Shown in pieces: positions 1-5,535 of a stretch of DNA of 5,535 bases. Location of the stretch: assembly GCA_028822575.1 (NCBI GenBank), contig JAPKDN010000236.1:1-5535 (forward strand), read 5' to 3'. Both the position numbers and the translations under genes were made by a program. This stretch comes from Alphaproteobacteria bacterium. Its GTDB lineage: Bacteria; Pseudomonadota; Alphaproteobacteria; Thalassobaculales; Thalassobaculaceae. Under the pieces are notes generated by a model, which was not told the DNA's origin, made no database searches, and saw only the letters and a list, made by a program, of their open reading frames with translations. Positions within the stretch are counted from its first letter, which is position 1, and each line of letters begins with the position of its first letter.

Positions 1-242
1 CTGATTGACGCCAAGATCGCTGAACATGGTGGTCGCATCGTCAAGACCAGGGTCGACGGGATACGCTAGAGTTCACCTCCATCGTTGATGTCATTTCGTG
101 CGCCGAAGAGGTGCAGAGAGAAATTGCCGCCCACAACGCGGAGATACAGGAAGACAAGCGCGTCATCTTCCGCATTGGCGCTACCCTCGACGACGTCATC
201 ATCAAGGCCACAGACGTTCTCGATGACGGTATCAATCGATAA
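1..242 (+). pseudogene. Remnant of a class III adenylate/guanylate cyclase catalytic domain, frameshifted
   Basis: Two reading frames together give a recognisable class III nucleotide cyclase domain. Bases 1-66 read LIDAKIAEHGGRIVKTRVDG, the segment that normally runs into the metal-binding GDG motif. Its first Gly is Val here, and a TAG follows at 67-69. The homology resumes one frame over at 69 (EFTSIVDVISCAEEVQREIA), continues through the FRIGATLDDVII strand at about 171-206, and reaches a DDGIN segment before TAA at 240-242. A one-base loss near 64-68 would explain the shift. The downstream VAARLE part, with the catalytic Arg, is missing or scrambled; a short LEVGEVCLPSRVR stretch in the first frame at 244-282 could be a further scrap of it. 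Intact members make cAMP from ATP and often carry C-terminal TPR domains. Nothing here could be active. The 5' part lies outside the window, so the gene's original length is unknown. The family call is firm; the exact lesion is inferred without an alignment. Confidence 0.8.
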
Positions 243-443
243 TCTTGAGGTAGGTGAAGTTTGTCTACCAAGCCGCGTTCGGCGCGGGTGTCTCGGCCGT
301 AATGGATCTTGCGCACATAAAGGCTGGCTTCGCCAACAATAGGATCGAAACGATGAAGTCCACCTCTTGGGTCAGCAGGGACTATTACATCTTTGACACC
401 TACAGGACACAAGACCGCAGGAATTAATCGTTTACCATCGTTT

Positions 444-472
444 TTGTCACCAAACCAGTTAATGAGAATATT
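444..472 (+). promoter_or_regulatory. Candidate sigma70-type promoter for the operon
   Basis: TTGTCA at 444-449 matches five of six bases of the -35 consensus. After a 17-base spacer comes AATATT at 467-472, which matches four of six bases of the -10 consensus. It lies in the A/T-rich part of the spacer, about 100 bases before the first operon ATG, on the right strand. It is the best pair I found, but alphaproteobacterial promoters are poorly predicted from consensus, so this is a suggestion only. Confidence 0.3.
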
Positions 473-511
473 CAGACCGTTCGCGGCTCGGCCAAGGGTT
501 CCGATCACCCG

Positions 512-531
512 TCAATGAAGTTATCATTTGA
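512..531. repeat. Short imperfect inverted repeat between candidate promoter and start codon
   Basis: TCAATGA at 512-518 and TCATTTGA at 524-531 are complementary apart from one extra T, separated by five bases. The site lies about 40 bases downstream of the candidate -10 and 45 bases before the operon ATG. It could be an operator for a regulator encoded elsewhere or a small 5' leader hairpin. The arms are short and A/T-rich, so chance is a real alternative. Confidence 0.25.
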
Positions 532-560
532 TCGACCAAGGCGGAGTGAACATCCAACGG

Positions 561-567
561 GAAAAGG
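561..567 (+). promoter_or_regulatory. Ribosome binding site of the aldolase-family gene
   Basis: GAAAAGG ends eight bases before ATG 576. It decides the start: the in-frame TTG at 528 and GTG at 546 lie upstream, have no similarly placed purine-rich site, and would add residues absent from the family N-terminus. Confidence 0.55.
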
Positions 568-575
568 TCGAACCA

Positions 576-1643
576 ATGAACGCGAACACCATCGAACGTC
601 GCGTTGTTGAGCTCCGCTCCGATTTCCTGGCGCGTCCAACTCCAGAAATGGTCGAGGCGATGGCGCGCGCCGCCGAAATTCCTGGTGGGTTCGGCTTGCG
701 CGAAGATCCGACGGTCTCGCGCTTGGAGGCGCTGGCGGCCGAGATCCTAGAAAAGCAAGACGCACTTTTCGTCCCTACCTGTATGATGGCCAATCAGATC
801 TCGGTACATCTACGATGTCGGCAAGGCGAGATATTTCTGACCGAGGCGGACGCCCATGTCGTGACCTCGGAATCGGCGGCCGCATCGGCGTTGAGCGGAG
901 CCATGCCTCGCTTGCTGCCAGCGGTAAATGGCGCGCTGGATCTCGAAGCCCTCGTCGCGGCGCTCGGGCCGGTCGACGCCCAGCGGGCCCGCCCCGCGAT
1001 GGTTTTGCAGGAAAACACCCATGTCAGGTCAGGTGGCCGGGTGATTCCGCTAGACCATATGCGAAGGGTTTACGACGATGCCCGCGCTCGCGGCGTGCCG
1101 GTCCATTTGGATGGCGCGCGGATCTTCAATGCCGCTACCACGATAGGGTGTCCGGCTAGCGACCTCGCGGCCCAGGCCGACACTGTATCGTTCAATCTCA
1201 ACAAGGGCCTGTGCGCACCGGTTGGCGCGATTTTAGCGGGGCCTCGAGAGGTTATTGTCGAGGCGGAGCGGGTGCGTCAGATGTTTGGTGGCGGTTGGCG
1301 TCCGGCGGGCATCCCCGCCGCCGCTGGCATTGTCGCGTTGGAGACAATGATTGAACGACTAGGCGAGGATCATGCGCGAGCCCGTCAACTGGCGCGGGGT
1401 TTAGCCCGCCAGGATGGCGTCTTTGTCGACGTAGCGGCGACGCAAACTAATATCGTGCTCGTCCGTCCTATCAACATAAGCCCGATAACTCTTGCCGATG
1501 CGCTTGGCAAGCGGGGCGTTCTTGTTTTACCATTTGGCCAGTACGTCCGGCTTGTCACCCATCGCGAGATTAACATGCCCGCCGTCGAGGCCACTCTCGA
1601 AGCTTTTTGCGCCGTTCTCGCGGGAGAAGACCATGGCTTATAG
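576..1643 (+). CDS. Threonine aldolase-family PLP-dependent enzyme (beta-eliminating lyase superfamily, fold type I)
   Basis: This 355-residue protein matches low-specificity L-threonine aldolases (LtaE/GLY1 type) along its whole length; family members run about 330-350 residues. Those enzymes split threonine or allo-threonine into glycine and acetaldehyde and accept other beta-hydroxy amino acids. Visible landmarks are the N-terminal VELRSDF, EDPTVSRLE (43-51), the PLP-stacking His94, ENTH (146-149), HLDGARIFNA (177-186) with Asp179 for the pyridine nitrogen and Arg182, the Schiff-base Lys210 in LNKGLCAPVG, GGGWRPAG (238-245), and RLVTH with Arg325 for the substrate carboxylate. It should be cytosolic; no signal peptide or membrane segment is seen. 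Several loops are unusual: Cys69-Met70 replaces the Gly-Thr of the P-[ST]-G-T phosphate loop, Leu41-Arg42 replaces Tyr-Gly of the usual VYGEDPT, and Trp241 and Pro243 replace Met and Gln of GGGMRQ. I am confident of the family but not of threonine as substrate, so I give no symbol. It leads the operon and overlaps the next gene by 11 bases. Confidence 0.9.
   Translation: MNANTIERRVVELRSDFLARPTPEMVEAMARAAEIPGGFGLREDPTVSRLEALAAEILEKQDALFVPTCMMANQISVHLRCRQGEIFLTEADAHVVTSESAAASALSGAMPRLLPAVNGALDLEALVAALGPVDAQRARPAMVLQENTHVRSGGRVIPLDHMRRVYDDARARGVPVHLDGARIFNAATTIGCPASDLAAQADTVSFNLNKGLCAPVGAILAGPREVIVEAERVRQMFGGGWRPAGIPAAAGIVALETMIERLGEDHARARQLARGLARQDGVFVDVAATQTNIVLVRPINISPITLADALGKRGVLVLPFGQYVRLVTHREINMPAVEATLEAFCAVLAGEDHGL
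1622..1629 (+). promoter_or_regulatory. Ribosome binding site of the hyuA-like gene
   Basis: GGGAGAAG lies inside the end of the aldolase-family gene, with its GGGAG core six bases before ATG 1633. It fixes this start over the in-frame upstream start codon at 1492, which lies deep in the preceding gene and would add 47 residues unrelated to the family. Confidence 0.65.
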
Positions 1644-3723
1644 GCTCGGAGTTGATATCGGCGGCACTTTTACCGATTTCGCGTTGGTGGACGACGAAAC
1701 CGGCGCTCTGTCGATCCACAAACAGCTGACCACCCCGCGAGCACCTTCCGAGAGTGTGCTAACCGGGCTCGCGGTATTATTGGAGCGTACCGGCGTGCCG
1801 GTCGCCGACATCACCGCCATCGCCCACGGCACGACGCTTGTCACCAACGCGGTGGTGGAACGACAAGGCGCGGTAACCGGCATGCTGGTCACCAAGGGCT
1901 ACCGCGACAGTCTTGATATCGCCATGGAGCGCCGGTTCGATCTTTTCGACCTACGCCTTGAATTCGCCGATCCCGTGGTGCCGCGCGCGCTTCGGGCTGA
2001 AATAGACGAACGGTTGATTTTCGATGGCACGGTGGGAACGGCGCTCGACGAGGCCGAAGTTGAGGCTGCGGCCGTTCGGTTGGTCGAGGAGCACGGGATC
2101 GAGGCGCTTGCGGTTTGCTTTGTGCACTCCTATGCCAACCCGAGCCACGAGGAGCGTGCCCGCGATGTCGTCACCGCGCGTTTCCCGGAGCTTCGCGTCA
2201 CCACCTCCTCGGAAGTCCTGCCGTTCATGCGCGAGTACGAGCGATGGTCGACGACGACCGTGAACGCCTATGTCCGCCCCCTCACCGATCGTTATCTCCG
2301 CGATTTGGAAATCGGCCTCGCCGGCATGGGATTCGCCGGACGCCTTCTGGTCATGACCGCGTCCGGTGGCATGGTGACGCCTGAAATCGCTCGACGGTTC
2401 CCGGTACGGCTTATCGAGTCCGGGCCGGCCGCCGGCGCGTTGATGGCGGCGTTTCTTGGCGATCGCCTGGGGGAACCCAATCTGCTGTCCTTCGACATGG
2501 GCGGCACGACGGCCAAGGGCGCGTTGATCCGCGATGGCCGGCCTTTGCGCCGCTATGAGTTCGAGGTGGCGCGCGAATATGAATTCAAACAGGGCAGCGG
2601 CCTGCCGCTTCGAATTCCGGTGATCGACATGATAGAGATCGGCGCCGGTGGCGGCTCGATCGCCGCTATTGATGACCGCGATCTAATGGCGGTGGGGCCA
2701 CGCAGCGCCGGCGCTGATCCGGGCCCGGCTTGCTATGGCCAAGGCGGCACCCAGGCGACCTTGACCGACGCTAATCTGGCGCTTGGCTATCTGGTGCCAG
2801 ATGCGTTCCTGGGGGGTCGGATGGCGCTGGATCAACCCGCCGCCGAGGGCGTGATTGGCGCCACCATCGCGAAGACCCTCGGCGTTGAGGTTACCCGCGC
2901 CGCCTGGGGTATCCACGAGGTGATTAATGAGGATGTCGCGCGCGCGTTTCGGGTGCACGCGTCCGAGATCGGCTTTGACTATCGTCGCTGCGCGATGATC
3001 GCGTTCGGCGGGTCGGGGCCGGCGCATGCGATCCGGGTCGCGCGCAAGCTGCGCATTCCAAAAGTGATATTTCCGGTCGGCGCCGGGGTGATGTCGGCGA
3101 TTGGCTTACTGACCACGCCGATCTCCTACGCGACGCTACGATCGGGGCGGACCCTGCTCGACGCGTTGGACGAGGCGGGTCTTGAAGCGGGTTTCGCACC
3201 AGTGGAACGCCAGGCGCTCGAGCTGCTGGTAGAGGCCGGGGTTTCCGAGAACGAGATCACCATGGAGCGCCGTTTGGACATGCGTTTTCACGGCCAGGGC
3301 CATGAAGTCGAAGTGGCGTTGCCGGAAGATTTTGACCTTGCGGATCTGCCCGAATTGTTCCGCCAGACCTATGCCCAAGTTTTCGCCGCCACGCCTCTGG
3401 ATGCCGCGATAGAAATCGTCAACTGGAAGATCGAGGCGAGCGGCCCGCGACCTGATTTCGCCGATCGATATCGCCCCTTCTCGGGGCCCCGCGCAAGCGA
3501 AGCGTCGGCGCGTGTCGTCCAGGCCTATCGCGACGACGAGATGGGCTTCGGTTCCTGGCCGGTGGTCAATCGTTACGCGTTGGACAAGGGCGCGAGTGTC
3601 GAGGGACCGGCCCTGATCCAGGAGGACGAGGCGACGACCGTGCTCGGCCCTGGCGAGCGGGTGGAGGTTGATGCTCTCGGCAATCTCGTCGCCATTCTCG
3701 TGTCGGCTGGAGACGCACCATGA
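1633..3723 (+). CDS. hyuA: Hydantoinase/oxoprolinase family subunit A (HyuA-type, ATP-binding)
   Basis: This 696-residue protein has the usual length and domain order of HyuA proteins: an N-terminal hydantoinase A domain (about 4-180), the central ASKHA-type ATPase domain (about 200-490) and the C-terminal domain (about 505-690). The first phosphate motif DIGGTFTD starts at residue 8, which supports the chosen ATG. Other landmarks are AHGTTLVTNAVVERQG (64-79), the second phosphate motif FDMGGTTAK (287-295), IGAGGGSIA (336-344), GPRSAGADPGPACYG (355-369) and FGGSGPAHA (458-466). The C-terminus ends in the typical VLGPGERVEVDALGNLVA pattern. In characterised relatives this subunit phosphorylates the substrate amide or enol oxygen with ATP, and HyuB completes ring opening or carboxylation. 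Known members act on 5-oxoproline, N-methylhydantoin or hydantoins, and related ones carboxylate acetone or acetophenone; sequence alone does not decide among these. It is cytosolic, with all key motifs intact and no sign of decay. The ATG lies within the preceding gene and the stop overlaps the next start, so translation is probably coupled on both sides. Confidence 0.93.
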   Translation: MAYRLGVDIGGTFTDFALVDDETGALSIHKQLTTPRAPSESVLTGLAVLLERTGVPVADITAIAHGTTLVTNAVVERQGAVTGMLVTKGYRDSLDIAMERRFDLFDLRLEFADPVVPRALRAEIDERLIFDGTVGTALDEAEVEAAAVRLVEEHGIEALAVCFVHSYANPSHEERARDVVTARFPELRVTTSSEVLPFMREYERWSTTTVNAYVRPLTDRYLRDLEIGLAGMGFAGRLLVMTASGGMVTPEIARRFPVRLIESGPAAGALMAAFLGDRLGEPNLLSFDMGGTTAKGALIRDGRPLRRYEFEVAREYEFKQGSGLPLRIPVIDMIEIGAGGGSIAAIDDRDLMAVGPRSAGADPGPACYGQGGTQATLTDANLALGYLVPDAFLGGRMALDQPAAEGVIGATIAKTLGVEVTRAAWGIHEVINEDVARAFRVHASEIGFDYRRCAMIAFGGSGPAHAIRVARKLRIPKVIFPVGAGVMSAIGLLTTPISYATLRSGRTLLDALDEAGLEAGFAPVERQALELLVEAGVSENEITMERRLDMRFHGQGHEVEVALPEDFDLADLPELFRQTYAQVFAATPLDAAIEIVNWKIEASGPRPDFADRYRPFSGPRASEASARVVQAYRDDEMGFGSWPVVNRYALDKGASVEGPALIQEDEATTVLGPGERVEVDALGNLVAILVSAGDAP
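3709..3713 (+). promoter_or_regulatory. Ribosome binding site of the hyuB-like gene
   Basis: GGAGA lies in the last codons of the hyuA-like gene, six bases before ATG 3720. With the ATGA stop-start overlap it supports coupled translation of the two subunits. Confidence 0.5.
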
Positions 3724-5315
3724 CCACCTTTGATCCCGTCAGTCTGAAGATTCTTTGGGACCGCTTGGTGGCGATCGCCGACGAGTTGGTGTTGTCTCTG
3801 GTCCGAACCTCGTTTTCGATGAACGTGCGCGAGGGGTACGACCTGTCCTGCATGATCTTCGATGCCCAGGCCAGGCTGTTGACCCAGGGCAGTTATTCAG
3901 TGCCTTCCTTTACCGGCACCGCACCCCGGACGATTGCCCATATGCTGAAAGTGTTTCCCGCTGAAACCCTGCGGCCCGGCGATATCGTCATGACCAACGA
4001 TCCCTGGATGGGCACGGGGCATCTGTTCGATATCAATGTCATGCGCCCGGTCTTCCAGGGCGACCGGTTGGTCGGCTACACAATGAGCGTGACCCATCTG
4101 CCGGATATCGGCGGAAAGGGAATTTCTTCCGATTGCACGGAGATCTATCACGAGGGGTTACGCCTGCCAGTCTGCAAGTTGCGTGACGACGGAGTGATGA
4201 ACGAACTGCTGCTGGAACTGATCCGCATCAATGTGCGGGTACCGGAACAGACTGTTGGCGACCTGCTCGCCAATGTCGCCTGCAACGAGGTCGGCGGTCG
4301 TTCTCTGCTTGAGTTCATGGAGGAATACGGGCTCGACGAGATCGAGAGCCTGTCCGACGCCGTCAACGATCATGCCGAAACCGCGATGCGCGGGCGTATC
4401 GCCGAGATTCCGGATGGGACTTACGAAAATTCCATCCAGATCGAGGGTCCCGGCCATCCGATCACGCTCGCCGCCACGGTCAAGATCTCGGGGCCGGATG
4501 TGTTTATCGACTTCACTGGAACCGGAGCTCCGGTCCGGGCCTCGATCAATGTGCCGTTTTGCTACACGATCGCCCAGTCGAATTATGTCATCAAATGCCT
4601 GACCATCCCGAGCCTCCCGAATAACGAAGGCTCGATGCGGCCGATCACCGTTACCGCGCCGGAGAACTGCGTACTCAACGCGCTGTCGCCCTGGCCGACC
4701 GGCGGACGCCATTCGGTCGGCCATTTCGTCGTCCCGCTGTTGATGGGAGCGCTCGCCCCGGCGCTGCCCGACAAAGTTCAAGCCGACGCGGCGATGATGA
4801 ATATCTTCAGTGTTCAGGGCAGACACCGCGATGGCGGGGATATCACCTCGCTGTTCTTCCTGGCCGGTGGCCTTGGCGCCATGCAAGGTTTGGACGGTCG
4901 CGCGGTCACGCCGGCACCGTCGAATATGACGGTGATGCCTACCGAGATCTGGGAAAGCCGTACGTCTATTACCGTCGAAAAGCGCGAAATCCTGGCCGAT
5001 ACCGGCGGCGCCGGCAGATGGCGCGGCGGCCCCGGTCAGGAAGTGGTGTTCCGCAATGACACAGGCCATCTGCTGGAAATTGCGCTCATGGGGCAGCGTA
5101 CCGAGTTTCCCGCGAAAGGCCTCGCCGGCGGTGGAGAGGGCGCCCTGCGGCACTACGACGTCAATGGGGTGACCGTTGATCCAAAGGCGCGGATAGAGTT
5201 ACTTCCCGGCGATCGCATCACTATGCGCGAGGCCGGTGGTGGAGGTTATGGTAATCCAACCGAACGTAACCCGAAAGCGGCTTTGGCAGACCTGGCATCG
5301 GGATACGTCACCTAA
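3720..5315 (+). CDS. hyuB: Hydantoinase/oxoprolinase family subunit B (HyuB-type)
   Basis: This 531-residue protein is a full-length hydantoinase B subunit; members are roughly 510-590 residues and form one domain family (hydantoinase B/oxoprolinase). It starts with the usual DPVSLKILWDRL helix. GDIVMTNDPWMGTGHLFDI (87-105) and SVTHLPDIGG (123-132) carry the likely metal ligands His101, Asp104 and His126, with Asp129 next to them, by comparison with the related acetone carboxylase alpha subunit. Further landmarks are DFTGTG (264-269), ASINVPF just after it, TGGAGRWRGGPGQEV in the C-terminal part, and a closing GGGGYGNPTERNP. Many relatives have a double His in the second metal motif (AHHADIGG); here the second is Leu127, as I recall for another subgroup, so I do not read it as loss of function. 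It should form a cytosolic heteromer with HyuA and carry out the hydrolysis, or possibly carboxylation, of the activated substrate. No third, gamma-type carboxylase subunit follows, which slightly favours hydrolysis. The TAA stop is followed at once by an in-frame TAG. Confidence 0.93.
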   Translation: MTTFDPVSLKILWDRLVAIADELVLSLVRTSFSMNVREGYDLSCMIFDAQARLLTQGSYSVPSFTGTAPRTIAHMLKVFPAETLRPGDIVMTNDPWMGTGHLFDINVMRPVFQGDRLVGYTMSVTHLPDIGGKGISSDCTEIYHEGLRLPVCKLRDDGVMNELLLELIRINVRVPEQTVGDLLANVACNEVGGRSLLEFMEEYGLDEIESLSDAVNDHAETAMRGRIAEIPDGTYENSIQIEGPGHPITLAATVKISGPDVFIDFTGTGAPVRASINVPFCYTIAQSNYVIKCLTIPSLPNNEGSMRPITVTAPENCVLNALSPWPTGGRHSVGHFVVPLLMGALAPALPDKVQADAAMMNIFSVQGRHRDGGDITSLFFLAGGLGAMQGLDGRAVTPAPSNMTVMPTEIWESRTSITVEKREILADTGGAGRWRGGPGQEVVFRNDTGHLLEIALMGQRTEFPAKGLAGGGEGALRHYDVNGVTVDPKARIELLPGDRITMREAGGGGYGNPTERNPKAALADLASGYVT

Positions 5316-5535
5316 TAGTAGTGCATTCGGGCGGACTGGTTCGTGCGATTTTTCAGCGATGGTCTGCCATGAAAACAAGGGCCCCAGGGCTAGCTTCCAG
5401 CAATGTTGACCTTTGGGCTAAGAGATATCCCGTTCTCTTACATCGCTTGCTTGAGCTCACAAACCTGGTCCGGCTCAGGCCTGCCGAATTGACGCTTTCC
5501 GCTATAAAATGTCTGCTCTCTATTCCCGGCCTGAC
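5316..5535. other. Downstream region without an assigned gene
   Basis: This 220-base tail follows the operon. From ATG 5369 the + strand stays open to the window edge (about 55 codons, beginning MKTRAPGLASSNVDLWAKRY), but I see no clear ribosome binding site and do not recognise the product. The - strand is also open over nearly the same bases, ending at a stop near 5356-5358, so openness alone proves little. A weak hairpin followed by five T (5331-5353) lies just after the operon. A gene that continues beyond 5535 cannot be excluded. Confidence 0.4.

Larger units (their letters stand above)
243..575. other. Intergenic spacer upstream of the operon
   Basis: This stretch of about 330 bases lies between the cyclase remnant and the first operon gene. 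It is visibly richer in A and T than the genes to its right, especially from about 380 to 530. No + strand frame gives a credible protein. On the - strand a frame is open from a GTG at 506-508 leftward through the spacer, and its part at about 245-345 has fairly protein-like codon use, but I do not recognise the product and its end runs antisense through the cyclase remnant. The right part carries the candidate promoter, an inverted repeat and the ribosome binding site of the operon. No tRNA, repeat array or transposon end is visible. Confidence 0.6.

Noticed and set aside
85..342. + strand frame reading MSFRAPKRC onward
   Set aside because: Over the cyclase remnant it is the wrong frame: the homologous frame there starts at base 69. 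Only the short LEVGEVCLPSRVR part at 244-282 may have meaning.
393..398. Perfect TTGACA -35 hexamer
   Set aside because: No -10-like hexamer lies 16-18 bases downstream; the sequence there is G/C-rich (CGCAGG).
528..575. Upstream TTG start adding 16 residues to the aldolase-family protein
   Set aside because: ATG 576 has GAAAAGG at good spacing, and the family N-terminus begins near the VELRSDF segment, so the extension is not needed.
1492..1632. Upstream start giving a 743-residue HyuA
   Set aside because: The added 47 residues are out-of-frame sequence of the preceding gene, while ATG 1633 puts DIGGTFTD at residue 8, as usual in the family.
4158..5153. Long - strand open frame opposite the hyuB-like gene
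   Set aside because: It is antisense to a clear full-length HyuB protein and is explained by the GC-rich codon pattern of that gene; the product has no recognisable motifs.
5331..5353. Possible intrinsic terminator after the operon
   Set aside because: The GCGGA/TTCGT stem depends on G-U pairs and is separated from the TTTTT run by four bases, so it is too weak to call.

Overview
The window is GC-rich with strong G/C bias at third codon positions in its main genes, and its gene families and style fit a proteobacterium. An alphaproteobacterium (Rhizobiales or Rhodospirillales-like) is my best guess, because the decayed class III cyclase at the left edge resembles the many cyclases of that group. 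No taxonomic marker gene is present, so this is an inference.

Layout: (1) 1-242 is the decayed remnant of a class III adenylate/guanylate cyclase catalytic domain on the + strand, broken by a frameshift near 64-69 and ended by a stop at 240-242. (2) 243-575 is a more A/T-rich spacer without a convincing gene. It holds a possible sigma70-type promoter (444-472), a short inverted repeat (512-531) and the ribosome binding site of the first operon gene. (3) 576-5315 is a tight three-gene operon on the + strand: a threonine-aldolase-family PLP enzyme (576-1643), a HyuA-type hydantoinase/oxoprolinase ATPase subunit (1633-3723) and its HyuB-type partner (3720-5315). The genes overlap by 11 and 4 bases, so they are almost certainly cotranscribed and translationally coupled. 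(4) 5316-5535 is a tail without an assigned gene, although a forward frame from ATG 5369 stays open to the window edge.

How the genes may work together: HyuA and HyuB normally form one enzyme that uses ATP to open a cyclic amide (5-oxoproline, N-methylhydantoin and relatives) or, in related carboxylases, to activate a ketone. The aldolase-family enzyme would act on a free beta-hydroxy or otherwise beta-substituted amino acid. A simple reading is a small catabolic module in which HyuAB opens a lactam or hydantoin and the PLP enzyme cleaves the released amino acid. The substrate is unknown. The PLP enzyme keeps its core catalytic residues (His94, Asp179, Arg182, Lys210, Arg325) but departs from the usual threonine aldolase sequence at several active-site loops. 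That makes this pairing the most interesting part of the window.
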